Of a stretch of 64,000 bases of DNA, positions 35,922-46,101 are shown piece after piece. Position 1 is the stretch's first letter, and each line of letters starts with the position of its first letter. The translations under genes were made by a program, and so were the position numbers. The notes below the pieces were generated by a model. That model was given only the letters and a program-made list of their open reading frames with translations. It made no database searches and was not told the DNA's origin. Location: contig CM073891.1 in assembly GCA_037176705.1 (NCBI GenBank), forward strand, positions 52,578,571 to 52,642,570, in the 5' to 3' direction. This DNA is from Molossus alvarezi (taxonomy: Eukaryota; Chordata; Mammalia; Chiroptera; Molossidae).

Positions 35922-37107
35922 ATACTCTAGGAGGAAATGGGGAGCAGACCTTGGGTAACATAATAAGAGTTAGATATGTATGTAGGAGCCAGCACCTTTC
36001 CAATCTTAAAATAAAAATAAAAACCCCTCAATCTATACTGGTGCCCAACCTATGGTGACAGCACAATCTGAGTGTGGATAAAGTGTCCTAAAGCCGTGCC
36101 TTTCCTTTTTCTTGTCCAGAAAATACTATGAGCAAGACTCTTGAGTATTCAGCAGTTGTACAAGCCACAATAAGGATCTTTTTGATATGTTGGGCAAATA
36201 CAAAAAGGTGGGTCCATATTTTAAGGCATCTAATATATATTTGAGTATAGAATACTCATGTAAAAAAAGCTATGTGTTCTGAACATTTTATTTTGAATCA
36301 AGTAGGCATTATATTAGAAATTTCTGAGACAAGTATTATCATTATCAGAATTTGGTAAGTGGCTGTATATGTATTTGACTAAGTGTAAGAAGTGATGTTC
36401 ATGGTGTGAATGATAAAATCTTCTGGCCCTGGAAGAACTGGAAACTTCAAATCCAGTGGTATAGCTCCATCAACAGCACCTAAAGAGGCTGATGAAGATG
36501 TATTTTGTTATGATTTGTACATATTTCCTATTAAAATGTACAGAATCATTATTTCTGAATGGAAACACTACTTCATGTGATTATTTAGTTAAAGTTCACT
36601 GGGAAAGAGAATTAAAATAGCTTAGACTTGGAGTCATGGGTCAGTTTTATATAAATCTCTAGCCAGCAGCGGCAATCTAAACCATTCTTTTTCCCTGTTA
36701 CAAAACATTGTCAAAATCATTCCGCTGTGAGAACCATGAAAATGCTGTATATAAATGGAGAAAGATTTTGCTTTTGGTATTGTGCTTCCTGTTTATACAC
36801 CTACATTTTAAATGCCTGCCAGTACCTTTGAGTAAGAATACACCTGAAGCAGGACGAACAGGTCAGAAACCTGAACTTCTTTATCTTTCTGCTTAACATT
36901 GCATAGAAAAACAAAGTGAATTTTAGTAATTGTAAAAATTTGGAGATTGTAGAAACAGGCAAAGAAGATATACTGTATCCTCAGCCATCCTTAGAAAACA
37001 AAGAAATGACAGCCATTTAAAGAACATACTGGGGAAGATTTTCAGTGGTGAAAATTTGTAAATAACTTTCTCAGAAAATAATTTATCCAATTATGTGTAC
37101 TTAAAGG
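35922..37107. other. AT-rich intergenic DNA
   Basis: Nothing recognised beyond short ORFs. Confidence 0.4.
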
Positions 37108-37120
37108 GAGAATAATTTTT

Positions 37121-37370
37121 TTTTTTTTTTATCCTCACTCGAGGACATTTTTCCATTTTTTGTTCAGGTAGAGTGGGAGGGAGGGAGAGGAAGAGAGAGA
37201 GAGAGGGAAACATCGAAGTGAAAGGAACACAACGAGTGGCTGCCACCCGCACAACCGACCAGGGCCGGGGACAAACTGCAACCGAGGTACGCGCCCTTAG
37301 CGGGAACAGAACCCAGGTCTCTCAGGACCGCAGGCTGACACTCTAACCGCTGAGCCAAACCAGCCAGGGC
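37121..37370 (-). mobile_element. Ves SINE (subfamily a)
   Basis: Poly(T), ATCCTCACTCGAGGAC hairpin, GA-rich body and complement of the tRNA-like head ending CTGAGCCAAACCAGCCAGGG. The TSD GAGAATAATTTTT / GAGAATGATTTTT lies at 37108-37120 and 37371-37383. Confidence 0.93.
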
Positions 37371-37383
37371 GAGAATGATTTTT

Positions 37384-38202
37384 ATAGAGAAACTAATTAC
37401 TGTTTTTTTCCTTAGTTATAAACATATAGTGTATAGAACCTAGTTTATTCATTCATTTCACAACATCTATTGAAAAACACTGCAGGATGCTGGCTATATA
37501 TTAATTCATCACAGGCTTGACAATGTTGATTAGCTGTCTGCCCAGTAGGAATGGGTAATGATAACTAGATGGCTTGTCTTTGCCATAGGCTTGACATGCT
37601 ATTCTAATGCAGACCAGTGATCCTGTCACACTGGGGAGTTTCACCATCAGATTGCTATTTATAAAGATCTCCTGGATACAATATAAAGACTATACCAGAC
37701 TGGAGTAGGTGGTTATAATTCAAAGACAGTGGTAGCATCACAGGAAAATAGAGGTAAAATTTAGAAAATACCTCTGGGATAGAATAAACTGGGTTTGATG
37801 ACTGGATAATAAACTGAGGTACAAAGAAGCATAGAAAATGAGCATTTTATTGAGAGAATGTATTGTTGGTGTAACTATTAACTAAAGTCAAGAAAGAGTC
37901 AGGTGAAGCAGGTTTACATATGAAAATGAAGAGCCTGTGTTTGGAAGTGGTAAGTTGTCAGTATTTGCAGGACATCTGAGTGGACATGACCAGTGGGACA
38001 ATGAAGCCACTGGTCTGAATCTTAGGAGAATGCTATGTGCTTTTTTGCAGGAAGGGACAATCAACAAATAGTCTATAGCTATGAGATCAAAAGCAAACAC
38101 CCAAGGAGATGTCATGAAGCAAAATAAAAAGGATCCTGCAGATTCTAGCTGTCCTACTGTGAAAAATTAAAAATAGAACTTTCCTTGTGAGCAATAGTAA
38201 TA
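37384..38202. other. AT-rich intergenic DNA
   Basis: No gene or named repeat recognised. Confidence 0.4.
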
Positions 38203-38332
38203 TTTCCTCCCTCCCTCCCTCCCTCCCTCCCTCCCTCCCTCCCTCCCTCCCTCCCTCCCTCCCTCCCTCCCTCCCTCCTTCCTTCCTTCCTTCCTTCCTT
38301 CCTTCCTTCCTTCCTTCCTCTTTCTTTCTTTC
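38203..38332. repeat. (CCCT)n(CCTT)n(CTTT)n microsatellite
   Basis: About 130 bp of pure pyrimidine on the plus strand, changing from CCCT to CCTT to CTTT units. The complementary strand is G-rich with regularly spaced GGG triplets, so G-quadruplex or triplex structure is possible. Confidence 0.97.
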
Positions 38333-38871
38333 AATTAATCCCTCCACCCACCCACCAGAACTGTCTGCTTGTTCTCTATGGATGAGCCTGTCCCTATTTT
38401 GCATGTTAGTTCAGTTTCTTCATTAAAGTCTACATGAGTAAAATCATATTCAGTTGTTGTAGGGAATAAATCAATCATATGATGCATTAAAAATACTAAT
38501 CTTGGTGTCTGACAAATGGAAATAAGTTAATAAAGTGTAACTGTAACATGGATAAGAAGAATGATGATCACAGTTCACTCTGAGTGCCTTTGACTGTTGT
38601 GTGGGAAGGTCTCTACTTCCTTTCACATCTACCTCTACTTTTACTAAATCCACTCTGTTCTACAAGCAATGCTTTTTCCTACATGCTCCACAATTATTCG
38701 CTATAATTTCTCTGAAGCTTAAGGAAACAGCCCCTTCCACTGACTACAAATTCCAGACAATTATTCTTCACAGTACTGTGCCCACTGCCTGGGATTGTAA
38801 TGGCCTCTCAGAGAATTCTAATGATAATAATCTTCATTAACTGATTGCTTTGTCTCTGGTTGCCACATTAA
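38333..38871. other. Pre-insertion AT-rich DNA
   Basis: No gene recognised. It ends at the target site of the SAPCD2 retrocopy, where CATTAAAAAACAC matches the L1 endonuclease preference TT/AAAA. Confidence 0.45.
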
Positions 38872-38883
38872 AAAACACAATTA
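38872..38883. repeat. TSD left of SAPCD2 retrocopy
   Basis: AAAACACAATTA is repeated exactly at 42273-42284, right after the retrocopy's A-rich tail. This is the hallmark of LINE-1-mediated insertion. Confidence 0.9.
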
Positions 38884-38991
38884 GGCGCGCGCCGGCCCGG
38901 CCCCGCCGTCGGGCCGCGCGGGGACCGAGCCCGAGTGCCCGCAGGGACCCAGCCTGGGGTGGGCCCTGGACGGAGCCCGGTCGGCAGGCCC

Positions 38992-40206
38992 ATGGCCGGA
39001 GCTGCGATGGCCGAGCCGGGCTGCCCGCCTTCCGCCGCGCCTCCGGAGCCCGGCACCGAGGGGCTGCCAGGCGCCTTCCTGCAGAGCCTGCGCACCCTCT
39101 CCGACATCCTGGACGACCGGCGGCGCGGCTACGTGCACCTGCGCGAGATCGAGTCCCGCTGGCAGGGAGCCGACGCGCGGGAGCTGCCCCGCGGCGTGCT
39201 CGAGGGCCTGCGCCAGGTGGCCCTGGCCGGCGGCTACCTGACCTTCGAGCGCTTCGTGGCCGGCCTGCGCACCTCGCTTGTGAGCGCCGACGGCGGCCCT
39301 CGGGGCCCGGCGCGCGCCCTGCCCCGGGGAGGCGGCCCGGCGCGGCCCGGGGGGCCAGCCGCCACCGCTGCCGCCGCAGCGCCTGGTGTTCACACCCGCC
39401 GAGGAGCCGCGGACGGTCCTGGAGAGGAAGCCCCTGCCCTTGGGCGCGCGCCCCCCGGCGGACGGCCCCGGCGGCGCGGCCCGGAGCCTAGAGAAGCTGT
39501 GCGGCCTGGCGGAGGCGGCGCCCGGCCTCGTGGAGCCCGAGCGGCCGCAGGGCGCGGCGCTGGAGCGGAGCCCGAGCGAGGACGCTGGTGCAGTGGCCTG
39601 CAGGGCCTGGGAGCCAGGCGTCGGGGACGCCCGGCGGGCCTCCCGTGCCCGGGGCGAACGTCGAAGGCACACCCTCACAAATGGGGTGGACTGTGACTTG
39701 CTGAAGCAGATGGCAGAGCTGGAGCAGGAGAAGGAGGTGCTGCTGCAGGGTCTGCAGATGATGGCTCGGGGCCGCGACTGGTACCAGCAGCAGCTACAGC
39801 GTGTGCAGGAGCGCCAGCGCCGCCTGGGCCAGAGCAGGGCCAGTACCGACTTTGGGGCTGAGGGGAGCCCCCGCCCGCTGGGGCGACTGCTGCCCAAGGT
39901 GCAGGAGGTGGCCCGGTGCCTGGGGGAGCTGCTGGCTGCAGCCTGTGCCGGCACGGCTGTGCCCTCATCCTCCTTGGGCCCCCGGGCCCCACCTTGGCCC
40001 CCACCTCACCCCCAGCACCCGACTGGCAGCAGCAGACCATCCTGATGCTGAAAGAGCAGAACCGGCTTCTCACCCAGGAGGTGACCGACAAGAGCGAGTG
40101 GATCACAAAGCTGGAGCAGGAGAAATCTGCCCTCATCAAGCAGCTGTTTGAGGCCCGTGCCCTCAGCCAGCAGGACACCGGGCCTCTGAACTCCACCTTC
40201 ATCTAA
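38992..40206 (+). pseudogene. SAPCD2: SAPCD2 coding region of the retrocopy, two frameshifts
   Basis: The natural start MAGAAMAEPG is at 38992 and the natural end LNSTFI-stop is at 40204-40206, giving about 404 codons against 394 in human. The N-terminal domain (FLQSLRTLSDILDDRRRG; IESRW) is in frame 1 up to about 39348. One extra base in the G run 39349-39354 then shifts to frame 2, which carries FTPAEEPRTVLERKPLPLG, the coiled coil ELEQEKEVLLQGLQMMARG and LGRLLPKVQEVARCLGELL. One missing base in the C run 39979-39983 restores frame 1 for QQTILMLKEQNRLLTQEV and the C-terminus. There is no in-frame stop apart from those created by the shifts. Both lesions are in homopolymers, so sequencing error is possible and the true copy could be intact. 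Confidence 0.93.
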
Positions 40207-42254
40207 CACCCGGACACGGGCCTCCCAGCCTGACGCCGGCCCTGGGCGGGCACCCCTTGATCCCAGCCTCTCAGGCTGGCCTGGACATAGCCCTTTCTCC
40301 TCCTGTTCTGGGCTCTCCCAGCCTCCCCCAGCTCCCCACCCTGGGCTGGGGATGGGGGGCTGACCTGGGGCAGGGCTCCATTGTGCAGGCACAGACTAAA
40401 GCTGCTAATACCACGGTCAGTGGACAGTGGGGACCCCTCCTCGGGTTTACGAGGTGTCGGGCACCCTGGGCAAGTGGGCTTGTGGCAGCCCTGCCTCATA
40501 TTTACAGCTGGCCTGGCTCCCCTCCCCTCGGGGGTCTCCAGTGAACCGTGCTGGTCAGGCTAGGCTGCACTTCTGACAGCGCCAGCAGAGGGCATCGCCT
40601 GCACGCTGGTCATGGGTCCTGAAGCTCCCACTAGGGTATCTCATGTGGGGCTGGGAGTAGAGGACCTTGAGGTGGCTGGGACACCTGAGGGCCCGGCCCT
40701 GACTGGACCTGGGGCCCAAGAGTATCTTCTCTTAACCCAGGGTACCAACACTGTGAGGCTGGCCCTGAGTGTGAACAGATGGAGGGGGCGGTGCTGGCGA
40801 GGTGTGGGGGTCTGCCTGGACCTGGTTCCAGGGGCCCTGGGGAATGGATGATGTTGGGGGATGCCCTGCTTGCCCCTCCACACTGACTGGAGCCTAAACC
40901 AACATGGCTTAGCCATCATCTCTCCTGAGCAATCTGGCCCAGGCTCTGCACCTTGGGCCCACGAGGCAACCTGGCCAAGGCAAGCTATGGTCACCAGTTG
41001 GCTCCAATGTGGCCCTCACCAGGGGTGGGGGGGTGAGCCTGGGAATCCCAGACATGCCATGAGGTGCCTGGTAGGTTTAGTACCCCCACCAGGTATGCAC
41101 CCCCGCCTGTCATATTCTTCCCCTACCCCACCTTTGGCCCCAGGTCTGGGCTGGGAGACAGCATTTTGCTCAGAGAAGGGGGAGGTGCAGGACTGAGGAA
41201 GAGGCTGGGGCAGGTCCACCTGGAAGGAAGCACGAGGGGGCAGGTCTGGGAAGGCAGGGTACGGCCTCCAGCACCCAGGCAGACTCGTGCAGTGGTTAGA
41301 CCAGTGCCAGCCAAGGAGAGGGCCTGCCCACCAGGACCACCTTATCTGCCTTCTTCATAGTTCTTGAATTTGCCCCTCCCTCTCTCATTTCAGGACCAGT
41401 TCTCCAAACCCTGAGGCCCTCACTGGGGTCCCTCTGCTCCCCAGTTCTCCAAATGCAGACTGTGACATTTCCAGAACTGAAAACCACAGTCTCCTGCTCC
41501 TAACCCTCCCATGGTCCCCTGGCAGGCCCCAGCCCCAGTGGTGTGGGCCCGTGCATGCCTCTGGTAGTGGGCTGTGCTGGGGCAGCCCACCCCCCACCTC
41601 TGGGATTTGCATCATACTGTTCCATCCAGAGCACCCTGTCCTGCTTCACCTGGCTTGCTCCTCCCCCGCCCTCCAGGGTGGGTGGAAACAGCCAGTCAAC
41701 TTGGGAGGCAGAAGACTGGACATAGGTCTGCCCTGGGGTGACTGTCATCAGGAGTCCCGCCATCTGAAGACCCTTTGGCTGCAGGGGTAACCTGGTTACA
41801 CAAAGGGGACAAGGACAGCGGCCTCCCTGGGCCCTGGTGTTCCACGCATGTGGTATCCGTGGGCTGTGTGGCCCTAGAGGCCGCAAGGACAAGGTTTCAG
41901 GAGGTCCCTGGTTGGCATTGCCAGGCCCCCGGCACAGGCAAACATCTCTGGAGAGGTCCCTGAGCCGTGTACAGTGGTGTTTGGGGTGGGGAAATGTGGG
42001 GGCCCCATACCCTGAAGGGTACTGAGCAGCATTCCTGGCTTCTCCACTAGATGCCGGAATGTCTAACGAGTGGGGACCTCTGCTCCCAAGGAAAAGGAGT
42101 ACCTTCAGATTAAGAGCAAATTTTCACAAACACAAGGACAGACCACCGCGAGACCCAGCAGAAACCACAGACTAGACATTTCAGATGTTTGGAATTATCA
42201 GAATATGAAATAACTTTTATATATCTAAGGAAATAAAAGATCCTTGAAAATGTG
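40207..42254 (+). other. SAPCD2 retrocopy 3'UTR
   Basis: GC-rich to about 42080, without coding signal; many ORFs in it are composition artefacts. The last 160 bp (from about 42090) resemble an old L1 5' region ('tggaattatcagaatatga', 'aaggaaataaaagat'), suggesting that the parent mRNA ends inside an L1-derived piece which supplies the AATAAA at 42232. Confidence 0.7.
40582..40595 (+). promoter_or_regulatory. CTCF-like motif in retrocopy 3'UTR
   Basis: CCAGCAGAGGGCAT fits the CTCF core except for the last base. If the parent 3'UTR has it too, retroposition has moved a potential CTCF site. Confidence 0.4.
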
Positions 42255-42272
42255 AAAAAAAACAAACAAAAC

Positions 42273-42284
42273 AAAACACAATTA
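42273..42284. repeat. TSD right of SAPCD2 retrocopy
   Basis: Exact copy of AAAACACAATTA from 38872-38883. Confidence 0.9.
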
Positions 42285-43375
42285 AAAGTTAAGTAAAAAT
42301 CAAAGCCAAAAATCTATAACAAATGTAGTCATACTTTTTATGATGAAAGGAACAACATTTAGAAAGAGTTTTCATGCTGATGTGTAATAGCCCATTGCCT
42401 TAAATTTGATTCCTGTGGGTGTTCAGGGGAAACAGCAAACAGCTACTTTATCTTCCTTCTTGAGTTTTGCTCTTACACCAGCCACTATTAATGCATTTTT
42501 GTTCTATCTGGGCTCCTCTCAGTTAAAAACATAGAGCTATTTATATTGTATGAGACAATACATAAAAAGTAACTAAGTTAATTTTAAAGTGCTGTTCGAA
42601 CTTATTATTTTATCATTTAAATAAATCAAAGTTGGATTCATTTAAGACAGTGATGCAGGCTTTGGCAGTCTATCCAGTAAGTCTCTGCTGGGCATGAGGG
42701 ATATGCCCTCAGGAACTTGTCAGCAGGGAAATGGAAGGGCCTGTCACTCTAAAATTATGTAAAGAGCCTGATCTGAGACACAGAAAGTTATGAAACTAAA
42801 TTAGAAGCACAGATGACCCCCTGAGCACAGCCAACCAAGACTAAAGCTGAGGAATGACTGGGTCATTCAGAAGGGTGGGGGTGGGAAACGTCAGTCAGAT
42901 GAGCTAATTTCTCCAGGAGACAGAGGACCCTGACAAAAAGCGGTTCTCTGGTTATATCTTGATGCCATTTCACATAAAAATCATGCAAACAACGTTTCTT
43001 GTTCTGATTACACAAACATAACACCACCTTTTGATTATAATGGCTTTCCTGACAGAGAAATGAACCTTCTGGCCAGAGGATACGGAGCTTCATCTTCTAG
43101 CCTCTGCAGATGTATTTCTCAATGTAAATTAATGTGTTAGGCAGTTTAGTTCCTTTTATTTGAGTGGGTTTGCATGAATCTCTTAGAATAATTTGTTCTG
43201 TTATGACAAAAATTAAACCCCCGAGGCTGCAAAAGGGAAGACCAACCCAAAGACCAAGGAATGTGAGATCTTATGAAGTCTCTTCTCATTCCCCTTTTAA
43301 CATCCTTACAGCCAATGTAACTTAAGTATCAAGGTTGACAGATGGAATAACTTCAGTATAGGAATATTGACAATT
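42285..43375. other. Intergenic DNA, nothing recognised
   Basis: AT-rich, short ORFs only. Confidence 0.4.
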
Positions 43376-43388
43376 TGCAAGCACAATT

Positions 43389-43609
43389 AAAAAAATCTTT
43401 TTTTTCTTTTATTGATTTTATAGAGAGAAGAAGTGAGAAGGAGAGAGAGATAGAAACATCGATGAGAGAGAACATCGATTGGCTGCCTCCTGCATGCTCC
43501 CCAGTGGAGATTTAGCCCACAACCTGGGCATGTGTCCTGACCAGGAATCAAACCTGTGACCTCCTGGTGCATGGGTCAACACTCAACCACTGAGCCACAC
43601 CAACCAGAC
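43389..43609 (-). mobile_element. Ves SINE (subfamily b)
   Basis: T-rich tail, TTTTATTGATTTTATAGAG, body with two AACATCGAT motifs, GGCTGCCTCCTGCATG block and complement of the head ending CTGAGCCACACCAACCAG. The 13-bp TSD TGCAAGCACAATT lies at 43376-43388 and 43610-43622. Confidence 0.94.
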
Positions 43610-43652
43610 TGCAAGCACAATTTTTATTTCAGCATTATAATAGCTAACACTT

Positions 43653-43811
43653 GCCCTGGCTGGTTTGGCTCATCAGTTAGAGCGTTGGCCTGCGGTCCAG
43701 AGAGACCCAGGTTCAGTTCCTGCTAAGGGCACGTACCTTGGTTGTGGTTTGTCTCTGGCCCTGGTTGGTCATGCAGGTGGCAGCCACTCGATGTGTCCCT
43801 TTCACATCAAT

Positions 43812-43865
<54 letters not shown>

Positions 43866-43975
43866 TCTTCTTCTTCTTCTTCTTCTTCTTCTTCTTCTTC
43901 TCTCTCCCTCCCATGCTGTCTGAACAAAAACTGGAAGAATATCCTTGGGTGAGGATAAAAAATAAAATAAAATAA
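43653..43975 (+). mobile_element. Ves SINE (subfamily a) with expanded body
   Basis: Complete copy with head GCCCTGGCTGGTTTGGCTC and terminal ATATCCTTGGGTGAGGAT hairpin. The TSD ATAATAGCTAACACTT / ATAATAGCTAACCCTT lies at 43637-43652 and 43976-43991. Its CT-rich body has grown into a (CT)n tract (43814-43861) followed by (CTT)n (43861-43900), making it about 70 bp longer than its relatives. Confidence 0.93.
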
Positions 43976-43991
43976 ATAATAGCTAACCCTT

Positions 43992-44391
43992 AAGAAGGCT
44001 GAACAATATTAAACTGTTCAGCTCAAACAATGAATGAAGGTTCTGTAGGCCTGAAAAGCACAAGCATTTATCACATTACCAGCCAGAACACAACACCATA
44101 TCCCATCTCACCCCTCCCAACTTTCACCATGAGTGTAACATGATGTTAAAGTATCCTCCTAGGGACAGTTAGATTATTTAGCCTCAACGTAAAAGGTTTA
44201 CCAAATACAAATTCCCCCTAAATCTATCTCATTACTATCTACTTCACACCAAAAGAATAAATAAATTACAGCATTTAAAAACTTATTTCAGCTAGAGTAA
44301 AAATGCATACATTTTAATTTATTTCATTTTGTCCTCACTATAACTCATTGAAAAATAATGCTACAGTGATCTAGTAAAAGCTTAGGATATT
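43992..44391. other. AT-rich intergenic DNA
   Basis: No gene or named repeat recognised. Confidence 0.4.
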
Positions 44392-44519
44392 TCATAGAAC
44401 TATTTTTTAAAAACTCATCTTTATTATTGAATGTATTACTGATGTTTCTCCCTTATTGCCCCATTGACCCCCTCCTCCCCATTCCCGCCCCCTCCTGCCT
44501 TTCCCACACTAGTGTCAGT

Positions 44520-44886
44520 TGACCCGTCCCGCAGGTCGCAGGTCGAGGACTCTAGAGGGGGAGTGAGGATGAGAAGGGACAAGAGACACGAGAAATGGAG
44601 ACAAGACAGGGCTCTGATCAAGTCTCAACTTTATTGCAGATAGGTAACAGATTATATACTTGTGGGAAAAGTCAGGCAGGAAGGGAGGAAAAGGGTGCAT
44701 GAGCAGAGAAAACAATTCTCAATTATCAAAAGCTTTTACTGTTTCAACACCAACCAGGGGCCCTATCTCAGGAATGCTCCTCAAGGCGATACTTCAAGGA
44801 CCTTCAGGCAATAAACTGCAAGCAGGCAAACAAGTTCTGCACGTATAGCCAACTTATTCTTAAAGGGCCCTCGCTTGACCCCAACA
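44520..44886 (-). mobile_element. Solo LTR, ERV2-like, nested in HAL1 copy 1
   Basis: A 367-bp TG...CA unit (plus strand TGACCCGTCC...GACCCCAACA) is flanked by the perfect 6-bp duplication GTCAGT at 44514-44519 and 44887-44892. The minus strand begins TGTTGGGGTC and has AATAAAGTTGAGAC near the end, consistent with an ERV2 LTR; a 6-bp TSD also fits ERV2. Only one LTR remains, so the internal part was removed by LTR recombination. Confidence 0.85.
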
Positions 44887-45139
44887 GTCAGTGTCCATTG
44901 GTTATGCATTTATGCATAGAAGTTCTTTGGTTTATCTCATCCCACCCTCCCTCCCCCTTTCCCTTTGAGGTTCACCAGTCTAACAACCAATTAATTCCTT
45001 CATCTTTTTCACCCATTCCCCCTAACCCCCACCCATCTGGCAAGCAACAAAAAGTTCTCTGTATCTATGAGTGTTTCTGTTCTGCTTGCTCATTTTGTTT
45101 GTGGATTCAATTGTTGATAGATATGTATTACTTGCCATT

Positions 45140-46101
45140 GCATTGTTTATATTTTTGTTCTTCTTCACCTTCAAGAAGACCCTTCAACATTCATATAATA
45201 CTGGTTTAGTGGTGATGAATTCCTTTAGCTTTTTCTTGTCTGGGAAACTCTTGGTATGGCCATTGATTCTAAATGACAGCTTTGCAGGATAGAGTAATCT
45301 TGGTTGTAGGTCATTGCTTTTCATCCCCTTGAATATCTCTTGCCACTTCTTTTTGGCGTGAAAAGTTTCTTTTGAGAAATCAGCTGACAGTCTTATGTGA
45401 GCTCCTTTGTAGGTAACGGACTGCTTTTCTCTCACTGCTTTTAAGATTCTCTCTTTGCATTTAACCTTTGGCATTTTGATGATGATGTGCCTTGGTGTGA
45501 ACCTCTTTGGGTTCAACCTGTTTGGGACTCTCTGTGCTTCCTGGACTTGTATGTCTGTTTCCTTCATCAAGTTAGGAAAGTTTTCTGTCATTATTTTTTC
45601 AAATAGTTTTTCAATTTTTTGCTCTCTCTCTTCTCCTTCAGGCACCTCTGTGATGCAAATTTTGGCACGTTTGAAGTTGTCCCAGAGGCTTCTTATACTA
45701 TCCTCATTTTTTTTTTTTTTATTCTTTTTCCTTTTTGCTGTTCTACTTGGGTGTTTTCTGCTTCCTTATATTCCAAATCGCTGATTTGCTTCTTGGCTTT
45801 ACCTACTCTACTATTGATTCCCTGTACATTATTCTTTATTTCAGTTAGTGCATCCTTAATTTCTGACTGGCCATTTTTTATGTTGTTGATGTTCTCACTG
45901 AGTTCCTCGGAGGTCTCCTTAAGTTCCTTGAAGGTCTCACTAAATCCCTTGGATGTCCGTCTCACCAAGTTCCCTGAGCTACCTTATTACCTGTGTTTTG
46001 AACTCTTCATCTGTTAAATTGCTTATCTCCATTTTGTTTAGTTCTTTTCCTGAAGTTTTGTTCTTTTCTTTCATTTGGGACATGTTTCTTTGTCTCCTCA
46101 T
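45140..46101 (-). pseudogene. HAL1 ORF1, broken
   Basis: Open pieces at 45693-45968 and 45184-45645 carry an ORF1p-like coiled coil with KELKETSEELSENINNIKN and a C-terminal RNA-binding part ([39 protein letters not shown]). The frame is lost in an A-run (T-run on the plus strand, 45708-45720) and again near 45184. ORF1p-like protein would bind RNA as in L1. Confidence 0.8.

Larger units (their letters stand above)
38884..42272 (+). pseudogene. SAPCD2: SAPCD2 processed retrocopy
   Basis: This is a cDNA-like copy of SAPCD2 (suppressor APC domain containing 2), a cytoplasmic regulator of mitotic spindle orientation reported to act on the LGN/NuMA pathway. It has a GC-rich 5'UTR (38884-38991), an uninterrupted coding-like region (38992-40206), a 2-kb 3'UTR and an A-rich tail (42255-42272), within exact 12-bp TSDs. 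The parent gene has several exons; here none are separated. CpGs are still abundant in the 5' part, which suggests recent arrival or incomplete methylation decay. The AATAAA at 42232-42237 is 17 bases before the tail. It may be transcribed from its own CpG-rich start, but no evidence for that is visible. Confidence 0.95.

Noticed and set aside
36095..36135. Splice-acceptor-like CTTTTTCTTGTCCAG
   Set aside because: No open frame with a donor follows; a single acceptor match is expected by chance.
38850..39954. Long overlapping ORFs on both strands around the SAPCD2 copy (for example a 357-codon minus-strand frame)
   Set aside because: They are GC-composition shadows of the SAPCD2 coding region; the plus-strand frames match SAPCD2 end to end.
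40257..42025. Numerous 60-130 codon ORFs downstream of the SAPCD2 stop
   Set aside because: They lie in a GC-rich 3'UTR, overlap on both strands and have no family resemblance.
38884..42272. That this is the parental SAPCD2 gene
   Set aside because: The coding region has no introns and the copy ends in an A-rich tail between exact TSDs.
43665..43975. Ser/Leu-rich ORFs of 61-95 codons
   Set aside because: They are translations of (CT)n and (CTT)n inside a SINE.
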